Notes: generated by a model from the sequence alone, not told the origin. Numbered from the stretch's first letter, positions 1-14,654 are shown. The stretch is DNA of 64,000 bases from Taenia hydatigena (GCA_036345935.2 JADWOT020000009.1:1068287-1132286), one strand, 5' to 3'. Numbers and translations: made by a program.

Positions 1-3000
1 GGTGTGGTAGCATGGCGCAATTTTTCTCTGTCAACGACTCTATGGAACCGTCTGCCGATATGACATCAGCCCATAGCGTGTCGTGGAAGTAATGAAGAGA
101 GACACTCATTTCCGTGTATCTTAAATTAGCGAACCGTGAGATCTGAGCATTGCCAAGTGATAAGAGGTTTCAGCGGCTGGCGATTTCTTCTTTCCTTTGG
201 CTTGGTAGATCGTAAGAAGCTTGCTCTGGATTCTGAGGTTTCTTTATTTATCAAATGCCTCTTGTCGATAGGCGTGATCGTATGTTTTGGGCAAACAGAT
301 GCGTTAATTTTAAAAGCTACCCGTAAAGGCTCTATTCCGCATCCATATGAGTCTACGGCAGCAGTTCATCCTACCCGAAATACTATACGGCTCTTCCTGC
401 CCTGCAGGCTTAATTCGCCGCACACAAATTTCGACAAAAATCTTCTTAATTACAATAAACTGCTAATAAGCTGTAAGGAAAATACGTCCCGCAAAAAAGC
501 TGAAATTTAAAGTTTTAGTGGGCAAAAATATTCCCCGCCACGTAAATTCGGCAGTTATTTTATAGCCTATCCCTGCATTAGATAAGGACCACTTCAGTGT
601 CTCAAAAAGAGGGAAGTAGTGAAGCACTTTCTCCATTTTCCTTGTTTTTCTCTGTGCTAGACTACCGGCTTGAAGAGCCTGATATATGGAACCGTAATTG
701 ATTGTAGGTGAGACTCTTTACCGTACAAAAGGAGTAAAGCCTTGTGGTGATGACGCCTACCTGGCTAAACTGTGTACTTAAGCAAGTCCTTTCGCCCATA
801 GCACTTGGAGTGAAAAATGTTTCCACTAAGAGGTCCACAGAATGCGCTCAAATTAACGTTCCGGCTAATGGATGTTGCGTGTTTATTGAAGGTTGCGTCA
901 CCTCCTCCATTTTCTAGACACAGGTTATCTCAAAAAATTTTTAAGTTTCCTTCTTCTTTTCTAAAGAAAAGAAATGCGTAAAACTTTGCCCGAGTGGCAG
1001 AATTTTACTGAAGTGCTTGAATGCTCCAAGGTAGTAAAGGATCCATTTTCAGTAACATTTCGAGGAATCTTTAATAATGCACAATGTACTGTTTGAATGC
1101 TTAAACTATCAGTTGCGAACTAAGTGATTTCATCGTGGTTTTGAGGAAATAATCTCTATTACACTGTCCTATTTCCAGTAAGTATTACGTTTGTATTAAA
1201 GGTAAGTGGCAGGCGTAGACGAGGCAGCACCCTAAAATGTAATTCATCTATGTGCAACATACTGATGCCCATAATTTTAAAAGATCCTTTGAAGTACGAA
1301 TTAGAGGACTTTTCATTTCACTGCCAAAACACAAACGCACTGCCACATCCTTAATAATACTGCGCCTCACTATGAACGAGCGCGTTGGAGATTGAAATTT
1401 TCCCTAAATTTTATGAAATTCTTCCATATATTCAAAAATTCTTAGCATTTTCTTGCATGCATAAATCATATTATTTTCTTCTTAAAAATGAAGTAACCTA
1501 AACATATCTGGATCTTCTCATATGAGCATCTACTTCCAAAGTTGTCCTATCATTTCCACTAGTTTTATCCCTTTTCATTTTTTTCCTTCGTAAACTACCG
1601 TTTTATAAGGAGAAGAATCTGCTGTTGAGATCAGTTTCAGAAATCAAATTAATCTTAAAGGATAGAAAAAAGTGCACTTTTTATGAAAGCGTAGGTAGAG
1701 AATATTTCGTGCCTCCGACTCAAGTCCTCCAATGCTATTCAGTAAATCTACGCAGCTAAAATTGAGGCACGAAACTAAACAAGTAATTGATGATTGCTAC
1801 TTAGGTACCGTCGTTTGATTACGTGGAATTATAGCTGCCTCTTATGTTCGAAAAGAACATCCTCGTGCTTATAAAAGAGGTTAAACGTGGAAAGTACTAA
1901 TCTGAACAGTCACGTGGTACTTTTCTTTGCTTCGACTTTGTAGGACCTTTTCACATGCCTGTAGACCACAAAAATTTCCCTTACTTCTGTGAGGAACTTG
2001 ACCAACCCACTGAAAAAACTGCATCTCTTGCACTTCAGCAGACAATTTCGCTCCAGTTATCCGCATTGTTTAGTGGGTTAGGAAAAGAAAAAGGGTAGGA
2101 CAAGGAAATGAAAATCAATCACCTTCATTACAGGTGGCTTTATCCCCGCCGAAATGTTAAGAGGATGCTTCTTTCATCTACTGGAGAGAGTTTAATGCAA
2201 AAATAATCGAATATTTTTGTGAATAAGCAGCTCATTTATTGCCGGATGTTTAGCAGGCAGTAGAGGACCGATTTAACCCCTTTTGTTTGAAAAAGTGGTT
2301 CCTCCTGGGTTTTGTCGGGATTAAGGTTCGTTTAACAGCTTGCTTTTGATGATACATAGAAGCAGCTAAAGAAGCCGGCAAGAGGTTAAAAATACCAGTG
2401 TCGAGGAAGAACTTGGTCTGCCTTCATTCCCCCTCGCGTTTTGAACTCTCCATTGTCAAGAGGTGGATGAAGAGGGGAGAGCAAGATCGTCCCACAGAAT
2501 AACACGGTGCAGCTAACTTGTTTTTTTTTCGATTAAATAAATTCCTAAAACAGGTTTTTCTTTAGAAGTAAAGACCTTAACCTGACTACTTCCGATGTTA
2601 TTTATTTGTCTAATGGCAAGAAAAGTGCTTTTCCTTGCTTACAGCAGATCATCAAAGGGATATGGTGGATGAGTTGGAGGAGGGGGAGGCAGAAGTAGTA
2701 TCATCGCCCCCCTTATATTTTATTGCAGTATGGATTCCTCTTTCAAAGAAAATTTACCGTCAAATGACTCACTGGGTGTGGTCCCTTTTGTGACCCTACA
2801 GGACCGATTGCTATCTACTCGACCTTTTACATTGCCTGGCTACGTGTTTCGTTCACGTACTTTGCATTCCATTAGCCCTGGCACTCCCATCAATTACGAG
2901 TCTGTAATGACAAGAACATTAGAACAAGGTGTGCCAGTGTCATAGGCAGTCGTGGCAGAGGTCAAGCCAACCAGAAACTGAGATCCCCAAGTAGAATTTT

Positions 3001-6000
3001 ATGGGACGCTTTCTCATTTTAAGTCATGGTGAGAAGTTTCGGACCCTTTTCATGAGGCAAATAACGTCAAGTCATCATTCAAAGTGAGTACGAGTCATCT
3101 ACAACGCAGACTGCTTCACCGGAACTTTAAATGAGATAGTTAGACCTGCAGAACGTTAATGTGCTCCCTGATTTTTTGGCTATTGGGTGTCAACAGGACA
3201 GGTGACCTTGCCACAAAATTTTCCACCCGGCTCGTATGAACTTAAGCCCCTTTCTAAGGCAAAAATAACAAATTAAGTGCTTGATTTTTAAATTTCGCAT
3301 GCAAACTTTGGAATATTTCCAAAGATACATTAAGTGACTCGTAGGATGCCTTTTGAAATCCACCTTTTCACAATCTTCGGGTGACATTCTTTATTTTAAT
3401 GTTGCTACTGCGCTGAGATTAGACCTGTCAGTCGACAGGAGGCGGTAAAATCTTGCAGCGTTGGCCCCTGTTTGAGATCTGCCCAAGTCTTCAAGTCATT
3501 AATACTGAGCATCTAAATATGGCTTTTGTTGTAGAGCTGTAATGTTTTCAGCATCTTCTCTTCTCCCTCCGACTTTAGATCCTCGATACGAAGAATGCCG
3601 GCCAGTGGATCACACTCTGCATTGTTGGGATTTGGGATTGTTCAAACAAGTAAATATGTATTGGGACTTAAGTGTGGTGAGGAAACATCCATTCTGCATT
3701 TAAGCAAACTTTGGCCAGATATTGGATCAAGTGCAACATTTGAGTAAAAATTTGCGTGACAAAATGTTGAAATAATTTACTAAAAAATTACTAGCTCCTG
3801 CCCTTTCTGGCAGTCTATGTCCGGACTCGTACCCTTATCAACGAGTTGGGGCTTAAAGTGCATAAACTTTGGGATAAAATAAGCTCCAGGTAGTATGAGA
3901 GTGGATGTTTAATTCTAAAAAATGTGTTTTTTTTAAATATCTCTTCTCGACCATTAACTTTCTGGGAAACAGGAGAAATTCTCTGCCGAAATGCCCACGC
4001 GCATTTGTTCCATGCCTCCACCTGACGGAAGGGGTAATGAACAAGAAATGTGGAAGGATAAAATCAAATGTGACATCTGCTAATCTCAGTTAGATGATTA
4101 ACTACCTGTCTCCATGCCATTAAAGCCTAATGAGACGGGGATGAGTGTAGGGCCTTTGGATATTAAGATTACCTGAGACAATTAATTCATTGACAGGTAT
4201 AATGAAGACTCAGGAGATTGAAAAATCACTTCAATCCCACTTTTAATTTAATCCACTGTCGAACAAAGAATTGAATTTCGTCTTTTTCAATGCAGGCTGA
4301 TAAAGTATTCTACTTCCTACTTGCTTGAAGTCGGCATCCATATCGAGTACCATCTGTTCTACGTCATCTTTGATTGCCAAAACCCAGAAGCTTTTTTGCA
4401 AATAGTTTTTGGAAACTCCATTACAATTTGTACAATGGAAACGAACAAATATTTGTAATCATCGCTCGTTTCCGGTGTTTTAATTTCGCCGTGACAAAAA
4501 ATACTGCCTCCTAGGCAATATTCCCCACCACCAGATGGCACACAGAGGAGCAAGAGATAAGGACCCCAAAAAGCGGGGTCCCTACTGCGCCCTCTGGGTG
4601 ATGTTCCAAGCCCTGAGGGTGGTCTTATCCAAACATATTCTTCCCGTTTTGAATTAGCTTGACCTTCATGTGCCCTCATGACATGTTGACCAATTAGGAA
4701 GAAATCGAGGGAAGCACTGACAATGAATTGTGGAAACTTTTGTATCGAGGGTTTCACACATCCTCAGTAATAATTTTATCTCAATTTGGAACGCTTATAT
4801 TGGTTCCAAAGCTGCAGAAACTTCTTCTCAAATCTGACAGGTAGCATTAGGATAAGGTGCAGTATTATAGCGCACCAATTCGACGATGGATCGTGTTGGA
4901 AAGGACCTCTAATCAGAATTGAGGCTACTGATGCATTAAGATGATACAAGGTAAATGTGCTAACAGGAATGTTTGCTTACAGTTAACTTGCGAGATGAAG
5001 TGATTAATTCATGGTCACGTAAAATGAGAGGGTGGCCAATCACGCGATGCAAGCTGGGTTGTATGCTGGCGCATTTATGGTGGGGAATAGATTATGTGTA
5101 CTTACTTTCACAAGATAAACAAACATATCGTCGACTCCTCGAAGATGTCAAATCGCATATAAGTCAGGTACTGTCTCATTACCAGGACCATCAGTTTTTT
5201 TGCGTTTTGTTTAGTGCACTGGAGTTTTAGGTGCTGTTAAGGATAACACTAGTTAAGACTAGGAAAGCATCAAGATTAGAGCACTTCTGCCTGATAAAGC
5301 GCGGGTAAAGATGTACTGAAGGTTCATCACCAGACGTACCCTGACCAAATGCGTTGGTTGACAGCTGGAGATCCCACACCGCGGCAAAACCTTCCTATGG
5401 GAAAACTCATACCGCAGTTAAGGATGGAAGGAAAGACATTACGGATTTCGCCTCCTCACCCCATCATTTTGATTTTCTTATTGATAGTCTTCGAAATGGT
5501 CATTAACGTCTCCTCCTGTCATCAGTCAATCACACTCACAATGGAGCAGAGGCAGAAGAAAAGGTAAGTGTGAAAGGCTAGTAGGCTGGCCAAAAGATTA
5601 GTCAGTAGGTGGGTAGGGACGGCCAGAGTTCTTATGCATTAGCAATTTTCAAAATTGGTCTTAAACTTGTTAGATAAATTATAAAATTTGGCACTCTCCC
5701 AAACTTTTTCTAAAATAAGCATATCCTTTTAGCTAATTTTGACTGTTTTGACCAATAAATTAAATTCCTTGGGTACATTCAGCCGTCACGATATTTTTTG
5801 GGTTTTCTAACAAAATCACCGCAGACATGCAGATAAGTTTTATTTACTTCTGTGTATGCACACATTTTTTTTGAAAGAAAAGAATTTCCTGGAGGTTAGT
5901 GCCACCTCGATGAATGAGAGTGGGATGCGGAGAAAAAAGCTTGCATGAGCTCTAGAGAAACCTTGTAAAATTCACCGCTTGTGATCTTTCTCAGAGCCAA

Positions 6001-7599
6001 TTCCTAATGGCAAAAACAGTGTCCAGATAGTTATCGAATTCTGCTTTCCGGGATTTTGCGTACCAGAAGATGAATGCAATAAGTGGGAAGATGGGTCAAT
6101 TGCGTAACTGAGAAGGTGCCACCAGTCACTCGCTCACCATTTACCCTGATAAATCTTTGTGTATTTGCAAAATCTTTGCGTTGTTGCAGTACATGATGCT
6201 CTCTTCGAATAGATCCCAATTCAGGGGTCTGAAGTCGGAGATAAAAGGGAAGAAAGATAGGAACCTTTGCTCTGGTTGTGGCGGTGGAGGACCTTCCTCC
6301 CTGCACAACGAATACGGCACTAAAGAACCTGGAATTTGACCGATTTAGTCTCTGGCTTCATCTCCAGCGGCAAAAATAACTGATTTTGCACACTGTACCC
6401 CACAACTACCCCTGATAACTTCGGATATCTCTAAAATTTGCAACTACTCAAAACCACCTCAAAAGTATCATTGTAGCACTTTATATTTCAAAATGCCGTT
6501 TAGGTGGTACGCGGGATGGCTGAGCCTACCTATGACTGAGGAGGCAACATCGATCATCGAGGGAAGTAAAAACACCAAATTCTTCCGAAAAGAACTCCAG
6601 CCTTCTTTAAAACCTCAGGGCTAAGAAGTTACTAGCACGGTGCGAAGGCCACGCTGAAGAGCGGAAGTACATTTTGCGGGGTCTAACATTCCAGCTTCCT
6701 TCGCCACACAGTCAAGCAGGCTTCAAAAAGAATGCAACCTCGATGGGAACCCAGAGCGTGAATGAAATTGCACAGATGCGAGGCTAAGACAGGTTTAAGC
6801 TAGACTAGTCACCGTGTTAGTCATTGTGTAAATATTTTCGCCTTGATGTCCAAAAGCAAAAAGAAAGTGGCCGTGTTTTTTGAAATTATTTGATTTATTT
6901 TGGAAGAGGATAAAAATGGGTTTATATGGTGCTAACATAAAGTAAGCAGAAAGGTCGAACTTTTTTTGCAAAACCAAAATTAGTAATTTGTTCAGACCCT
7001 TGGGGACCTGTAAGTTGTAAGCGATTGTTTGCATGTAGACTCAGAGATATGTCAAGCTGTCTCTACGATCCCATGTCTATTTGGTGCATCAAGCATGATT
7101 CGTGGCAAACCTGCTAAGGTTTCGGGACGACTCGGCTGTCTAGCGCTTGGAGAAGGCGCGATATCATAAATAAAACTAGAATATACTGTAGTTTGATCAA
7201 CAGTACAAGCGAAATTGACTACGGTAGTAAGTTGCTCACATTCAGATGGCTTGTGTGAGTGAATGCAAGATCTCCTTAATTTGGTCATTGAGAAATATTT
7301 AGGCTTTGCGACTAACACATTGAAGTGATCCAAAAGTAGCCTGCCCTAGAGAGGCAATAATTGGTCCACACAGGCATCTGTAGGGAGGCGACTGTCGAGA
7401 AGATCAAGAGGACGTGCTGCACTTGTATTAAGGGAAGACGAGGAGATGCTTCTCACTTCATTTTACTCCGCAAAGTCGTGTGCAGAAGTGATCCATCCCT
7501 GATCCATCAATTACTCAGGAAAAACTCTATCAGACCTCGTACCGCGGGAAGATTTACGAATTGAAACACTTTGTGTCGTGATCGGGGCTGGAAGAAAAA

Positions 7600-7720
7600 G
7601 ATTGCCTAATCCCATCCTATTCAACGGACCTGATGATGTCTCGTTGAAGACTAGCTTGGTAATGAATGGGCACATGGCTACCAGTAATTTAGGGCGGACA
7701 TGATGAACAAAAGCAACTTT
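7600..7720 (+). repeat. Diverged dispersed repeat, copy 1 (relative at 10.7 kb)
   Basis: The segment starts with ATTGCCTAATCCCAT and ends with TTAGGGCGGACAT. A related segment at 10722-10835 starts with ATTGCCTAACCTCAT and ends with TTAGGGCAGACAT. The two share blocks in the same order and orientation over roughly 110-120 bp with many substitutions, as in an old interspersed element. No coding capacity or terminal repeats are visible, so its class is unknown. Confidence 0.45.
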
Positions 7721-10700
7721 TCAACTTCCAGGTAGCTTTCTTAAATTCTAATCGTCTTTCCACAGGAATGCATGTTTCTTTTGTGATTAAGGCACCCAAT
7801 ATAAGTTGAGTAGCCTTCTGTTGTTAAGTTTCTTTGCTATAAAGAGCCGTTTGTATTTTCTTAAGCCGTTTTCTAGCTTATCTGAAAGTAGGAAGCAAAA
7901 CATGGTATAATTATGCAGAAGATTCTAAGGTGAGCTGTATGCTTCCCGGTTTCTCTTTGTTTAAAATTATTCGCACTGATATCAGCGTCCAGGCCTTCCA
8001 TGCTGTAGCAGCGGATTCTTTCAGACATGCCTGTTAATTGCTGTCATCCTTAATTAATGCCTTTCATGCCACATCTCACCTTTCCTTTTTTCTTCTACTG
8101 AGCAAGCTATGGCGAACACGCATCATCAGACACAGGAGAATGCGGTTGGATAATGGACGGAATCTTCTCCTCTAATAAATGGCAAAATATCTTTTATGTA
8201 TGTACCTTTTCAAGCAGTATAATAATCCCTTCAGAAAATAGATTTTCTCCCTTACTTTGGCTTAAAGCGCCTTTCAAGAGGTTTGAAAACAATTAAAAAC
8301 GGAGCCTTTATTTTTCCAAAAAAGGCAGGAAATGCCTCAGGACTGACTGGAATACAATAAATTACTTCTCAAATGAAGGTGAGAATGAATTTCTCCTCGC
8401 ATCTTACGGATGAATGTGATAGAATACCACTACAATTAATTAGTTGATCTGAGGATTTTGTGAGAGAAGTGGTCTGGTGTGATAAGTTGATGTTCTATGA
8501 CACCGGGTCTTCTTCGAATGCTAGACAACTGAGAAACCGCGTGGCTTTAATTGTTTTGTCACAAAGTTATGCTGTTTGTGTGAACCAAACAAGGTGGCAG
8601 CTCTTTCACTGGGTTCAACTAGAGCCTTCTTCATGAAAGTGGTGGGGGTGGACTGAAGTATTTCTGCGACTCCACACGAACAAGCTTTCCCATTTCGCAA
8701 AGCCCCACGCATCTTCACAGTCCAGCTCACCGAGCTATGCATTCCAAAGGGAGGTAGTTTTGGCAGTTTACTCTCCATCCCACTACAAGTCCATAGAAAA
8801 GCAAAGCAAAAACAAGACAGATTAAATTAACTTTAATGGGAAACCAAAAATAGTGAAAAATCGCCACTAAATGGAACCCTTCGAAATTTCATCACCTTTC
8901 TTCTGCATAAACAGCTTTTCGTAGTTGATGTCTCTCTACCATACAAAGGCCTTAATCGCTCGGCATTGTTTGATGAACACAAAGGGAATAAGTGAAATTC
9001 CATGTCAGAACTATGAGAAACTTTTCTGCAGAAATTTTGTTAATTTATTAAGCTTAGTTTCCTCAATTCGCACAGAAGGAAAGAATTCAAAATGCAAGAT
9101 AAAGCACAAAGAATTTGGTCCTTCCTGCTTGGCAGCACGTTAAATAGCTTAATTTCTCAGAATTTAAAAAAAATAGGTTAGTTATTTGTATTTTTTGCTG
9201 GAAAAGATGATATAATGGAGCATATTACTAGGGTCTCGCAAGCATGAAAGTATCATTAAATGTGTCGGCACTTTTCCCACCCCTTTTACTACATATTGTG
9301 GACATAGTTTCAACTTTGGAACTTTTTAATCCATCACACTTTTGGGAAGAAAACTTTAGCTTCGTGTTAGCCACTGAATACTCTTCCCTGTGATGAGTTT
9401 TGTTAAAGAGTCGAACGAAGGAATTTTCCGCTGTTGTTGATATAATTGGCTGCATCAGCTGTCTTGTCACTTCCGCCTCTTGAAACTTCGCATTTGTCAG
9501 TGTCTGTTGAATGATCCTTATGAATGGGACTTTAGTCTGTTAGTTTTACCACCTCAGTCAAATTCGCTGTCTAAGAGCGGGAAGTGCTTATCTGACAATG
9601 CCACCTGGACTCTCAATACCGCAGTCGAAGAAGTTTAAGTGATAGTTCTTTCTTTGCACCTCCCCAGTCTCCCTTATTTCTCACCTTTAAATGACATTTG
9701 AAAGCTCTATGGTCGACGAGGTAAAGTCGGAAAGACTAGAGTCATGTTTTTCATTCTTGCTTCTAAAGACAATACCTTATTCAAAAGTGAAACCTTGGAG
9801 ATTGTCTCGTTGAAGAGATGATTATTTGGAGGCTCCAGCGTTAACTTGACTTGGTAATTAATCTATCTTCTCACTTATTGCTGTGAACTAGAGTATGTAA
9901 GCACTGGCGTTCCTGATCCCTTGATCGCTCTGCCATCCAGATTGTTATTTAACAAAGGCTCCGTGCAGACGCCTTTGTTCCCGAAGTGTATAAACAGCAT
10001 CTAACCGATTAGTAGAGGCTGACAAACATCAGTAGGTCTCTTTGTTCCTCCCAAACTCATGAAATTGATTGACCTTGAGCCTTACTGAGTACAAAGGCTA
10101 GTAAAATTATCTCAACCAATCAGGAGGGTGTAAACAGAAGTTCAACTTCAAATTGCTTGAGGATTAGCCGGTGAGTGTGGACCTCCAAGGTATTGAAACA
10201 GGAACTTTTTCCCTAGGGTTGCAGTATTCCCTATCACTTGATTATTTGCCTAATAAAATATTGCTATAACGCATATTTATTTATTTCTGCACGCAAGCAT
10301 AATCACTCCAAACTAAAAATTGGTTTATTGCTGGCATAAAAAACGGGTTTATTGTATGAATTTTAAACAGAGCATAAAGTGGAAACAATAAACGTTTTTT
10401 TTCTGATCATTTATTTACGATCGTCCCAACGCAAAAGAGGAATGTACGAAATCGCACCACTTGCTTGATAGCGGAAGGACCCGTTCGTAGGTAATGAATT
10501 CTTTCTTTCGGAAATATCCTGAGTTAACCGATTACGTTAGAACAACCACCAAAGAATGATAAAGCATGTAGACGCGTCTGTTGGGCACAGGCATCGATGG
10601 CTGCAGGGTAGGAAGATCCAGACAAAACCAAACTCGCTTAATAAGGCTGCTGTAAGGGAGTAAAAAAGTCCCATCCCCATTTGCCCACGACTCGTCGCAT

Positions 10701-10721
10701 TTTAGAGTAGAAAATAGAGAG

Positions 10722-10835
10722 ATTGCCTAACCTCATTCTCTTCATCGGTTCTAACGGCATCTCGCCAAGTTATGGCTGCAGCCACTTCTTTACACCAGAC
10801 GATTATGTGGACAAAGGCCAATTAGGGCAGACATT
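10722..10835 (+). repeat. Diverged dispersed repeat, copy 2 (relative at 7.6 kb)
   Basis: This is the second member of the pair described at 7600-7720, with the same block order and orientation. Shared anchors are ATTGCCTAA near the start, ATCTCG in the middle (ATGTCTCG in copy 1) and TTAGGGC-GACAT near the end. A weaker match (GTCTCGTTGAAGA) occurs at about 9805, hinting at a third remnant. Confidence 0.4.
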
Positions 10836-11737
10836 TAAGAAGCCGAAATGAGGCAGCAGTAAAGCACTCTTTTATTTCAAAATGTTTAAGAAAGAGGAAA
10901 AGTTAAAAAGTTATAACCACGAAATTGAAATCATAACTTTTCCTTTAATTACCAAAACCACCAAATCATTCCGTTTGCATCTTTACCATATTTTTTGTAC
11001 AAAACAGCATAACATCTCTGTAGCGTTGCCAACGGCAAAAATCTCTGATGTGCAGGGTTCATTTTGTGCAGAAGGGAATAGTTCTGATGACCTGGAGGCT
11101 TTCAGCTGTAATGTCATTTCTGCCTCTTTCCCTCACCCCTCTCCATTCCATTGTCGTGCCGGAAAGTTAGCAATCACAATTAGATGGGCAAGTTTAACGA
11201 GATCCACCATCTAGTTTGCGACAGGAGTGTGCCAAGGGACGCTGGAAATTTCAGCCTTCTGGCCAATAGTTCATCGGTGGTAGTAAAGGGCCTGTGGATA
11301 GAGAACTGTTAGGATTACGAAGCAAATGATGCAGAAGCACTGAGTGGCCAAACAATGTCATTTGGCCTTTTAGCAATTTAGCAAGTTGCATCTTTACCGT
11401 AATTAATCCTTAATAGTGATGGTTTCTGGTGCCATACCTTCAGTATAGGCCAAATGAGAAGGTTCAGCAACCTGGAAACTGCGTCACATTCATTAAAGCA
11501 GACGAGTTCCAGTCAGCTCATTGAAAGTAAATCCTGTTGATTGGCCAGCCGGATTAATAAAAAGACGGCATGGCGTAAGTTGGAACGTGATCTATGCTTA
11601 TTTAGCCACCGCCTTATTTGCTATAGGCAAGAAGTGATCCAAATTCAATTGTTTGTAGTACATTAATTTGGAATTGACGTATGGCGATGGATGAGACACA
11701 TAAAGTCTATGTACAAAAAATTTTAGAGGAGTCGGGA

Positions 11738-11763
11738 AGTAGCAGTAGTAGTAGTAGTAGCAG
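11738..11763 (+). repeat. (AGT/AGC)n trinucleotide microsatellite
   Basis: About eight tandem AGT units with AGC interruptions. In one frame the tract would encode a serine run, but no gene model supports translation. Confidence 0.85.
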
Positions 11764-13841
11764 GATTGAAACGCGAACATTTCGTGGGATTGTAGGCACC
11801 TCCAACAATCGGGTTCAATTGACATTGCATGAGGTGAGAGCCCCGAATTCCAAGAGTACCTCACTGGTAATATTCGCCTAGATTTAATTATTGGTGGTAA
11901 ATTTTAAACGGTCATATGAACCTATGATTGGATTCTGCTCGTTTATAACTTTTTGATTGTTCAACTTATTCTTCAAAGCGCAGTTTAACATGGGAAACTG
12001 AAAGTACGTGCATCAATAACGTGCCAGACAGCACAAAGAGTGACGGCAGAAAGTTGAGAAAGGTACTAGATTTTAGTGTGTCAAACGTCACCACGACACA
12101 TGGGGCAGTAAGAGGAACTTAGCTAGGGCGCTGACAAGCAAAATAACATCTAAAAACCTCCCGAACTTCGAAAAGAAAGCATGTTTAGGAAGATAAAGGT
12201 ATCTTCCAAAAGAAAACGTTGATGGAGTGGTTTTCTGGGATTGAATAGAAGTTATTTTATCTCGAGTTCTCACCAACCGAAATGATGCTTGGAAGACATA
12301 GAACAGTACCTCCCACGGTAGAGCACCACGATGGGCTCTATATCCCAAGTACCTCAGGTGCATTTCGTTTCGATGCCTTGTCCAGATGTCATATCTACTT
12401 CTGGCTTCGAATATGACCTTCCTCCATGCAACCTAAAATTTTCCTTCGACCTAACGGTCATGTCTTAGTAGATAATCATTGACAATGACGACAGTATCTG
12501 TTTTCATCCTTGCTAACGCCTCCAATCCAACCTCTGTTGGGTCGTTTCGTGACCTTGAAACCATCTCTGCGTTGACCGATCGGAGCGCATACCCCCTCAT
12601 TACTCCGTCCATTAATGGCCGACTTTGGGCAGAAGTGTTCGAAGTTATCCGAAATGTCTGTGGGCAGCTTCACAGGCCGTCGGCACGATCAAACTCTACG
12701 TGTACACATAAGACTTAACTCGAACGCGTTTCTTTGCGTCTCTCGACTGGGAAAAAGATATTTTCACCTTAGACTTTGATCCAATTTGTTTGAATCCCGT
12801 ACCCAAAACAGCATCATGACTATTGAGAAATGAAAACAAACTTTTCACAGGTGTACCTAACTAACTGAACACCCTAATCTCTGGAGCTTTGGCTTCTGTC
12901 TTGGTGATCTGACGCTCTGAACCTGATTATAGTTTACTGGTTTAGCTTTTGGTGGCATATCCGCTTACAATCTACATTAGATTTGCGGCTTCCATCACTC
13001 ATTTGAAGTGGTAGGTAAGTGGTGAACTTTATTATTATTGAAAACATTTTAAGAGAGAGCATTTTCCTGACGCAACCAATAGATTAACAAGCTGGGCAAC
13101 CTTTGTTTAAACCTCCGAATGCGCGAGGTACTTTATGGAATGCAGAACTGAAATCGCATTCAACGTCTTTTGTGAGAACATTCAAAAAGTTCTTGTTAAT
13201 AATTGAGTGCTTAAATAAACCTTTGACACTCATCCCTTCCAACGCTTTGAAATAATGTGCGGTGATTTGGTGTTTTGTTTAACCGCGTGCCAAAAGACGC
13301 GGACACTTAAGTCCCTGCCGATTATGCTTCCACTCTGTAGCATGGCCCCCAGATGGTACCAAGCGCCACGTAGCCCACCGCTTTTTCCCATTGCAACTTC
13401 ATCGAAAAACGAGGGCTCTTATAACCACTTTGGATGTGGACGTTTCCAATGCCTTATTAATTGAATAGCTTAATTGGTTTGGAATCGCAATACCATCGAA
13501 TGAACGAAATGGAAAATTGCACTATATGCACAAAATGCAAATCCAAAATGCACCGGCTTTAAAGCCTTAGGTTTGATTAGAGTTGCTGATTTGCCTACAA
13601 AGATAAGTGCAAATTAGTTGGCGCAATTATTTCGCCCCAGTCGCTGCATCCAAGTCGAATGCACGCCCGTCTGTGAAATTGTAATTACATCGAATCCTTT
13701 AAGGCTAAACTGGTTTAACATTCTAAACGAACCTTTAAGACTGTGAGGACCTCAAATTTTTGTCTACACCCCCAACTACAACCAGATTTTAATAAACAAG
13801 AATCAAACATGAAAAGAAATCTGGCCTCACCATAATGTTTG

Positions 13842-13970
13842 TTTATTCGACTGCCAGTTTTGGTTACGGTCACTTGGATGGCCACTTTGTCTTCGTCAGG
13901 TGTGCTGGCCTTTTGACCGCATTAGTCTTCTTCTGTCTTCAGGGAAGTCCCGGAAAGCTAAAGTAATGAG
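13842..13970 (+). repeat. Short interspersed repeat family R, diverged copy
   Basis: This copy carries family-R landmarks: CAGTTTTGGTTACGGTCAC, then GATGGCCA, then a CTTCTTCTGTCTTCAGGGAAG block, ending near GCTAAAGTAAT. The central part is shorter than in the better copies at 14899-15080 and 15711-15868, so it appears internally deleted. The family is about 160-185 bp with no coding capacity. It could be a SINE, a non-autonomous DNA element or a solo terminal repeat; the sequence does not decide. Confidence 0.5.
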
Positions 13971-14094
13971 CTAATTGCTTGACTAACTCTCGGCATCGGG
14001 CCATGTAGGCACCGGCATTGCGACTCAACTGAGTGGCCTGGCTTTTGGATCACGTCAGCAGCCCTAATCACTTCTGTATCCGAATAGTACATAC

Positions 14095-14225
14095 TTATAG
14101 CCTTGGGGCTTCCCTAAAGACAGAAGAAGACATAATACTTCGGTAAATTATGTATGTTCGACATAAAGTTGGGCTTGCAGTTGCTGGCACGTCTCGAATG
14201 CCAGGCCCATCCGGAGGAGGTACGA
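14095..14225 (-). repeat. Family R, diverged partial copy, reverse orientation
   Basis: Read on the minus strand this resembles the 3' part of family R: CCAGCAACTGC, a GTCGAACATACAT block, AGTATTATGTCTTCTTCTG, then AGGGAAGCCCCAAGGCTA. It lies about 125 bp from the plus-strand copy at 13842-13970. Identity is low, so the ends are approximate. Confidence 0.45.
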
Positions 14226-14654
14226 TTACGGAGACCCAAAGCAGCCCCACCATTAAACAAGAATGAAATAACTATTGTGTTACACATGATTGTCTCAATT
14301 ACTATGCATTCCTGTGTCACCAGGGGGATTTTTCGTGTCTACATGTGCATACGAGAACAATAATTGTGCACATCAAAAGTACACTAGCTTAGACATTGCG
14401 CTCGAGGAGATCATTTTACTTAAATTTTTAATTTTAATTTTGTCTTTAGTGTCGTGCTTAGAGTAATTTGGGCGGTCGTCTTTTCCTAAAGGTGGCGATT
14501 TTTTGAAGTGTAATGCGGTGTAATCTGAGCTGTGATTAGACGACCTTTGATAGGATAGCGGACTCAGCCAAGAGCGTGCATTGGACCTCGATATTTTGAC
14601 ATCAATGCAATAGAAGCCCTATAGAGTCGGGTCCGCTTTCCGCTGCCACCAATA

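Noticed and set aside
136..510. 124-codon open frame on the plus strand
   Set aside because: It begins at GTG, has no splice context, no domain and no low-complexity or family signal; fits a chance frame in AT-rich DNA.
4359..4757. 132-codon minus-strand open frame
   Set aside because: No recognisable domain and uneven composition; overlaps no splice-supported model.
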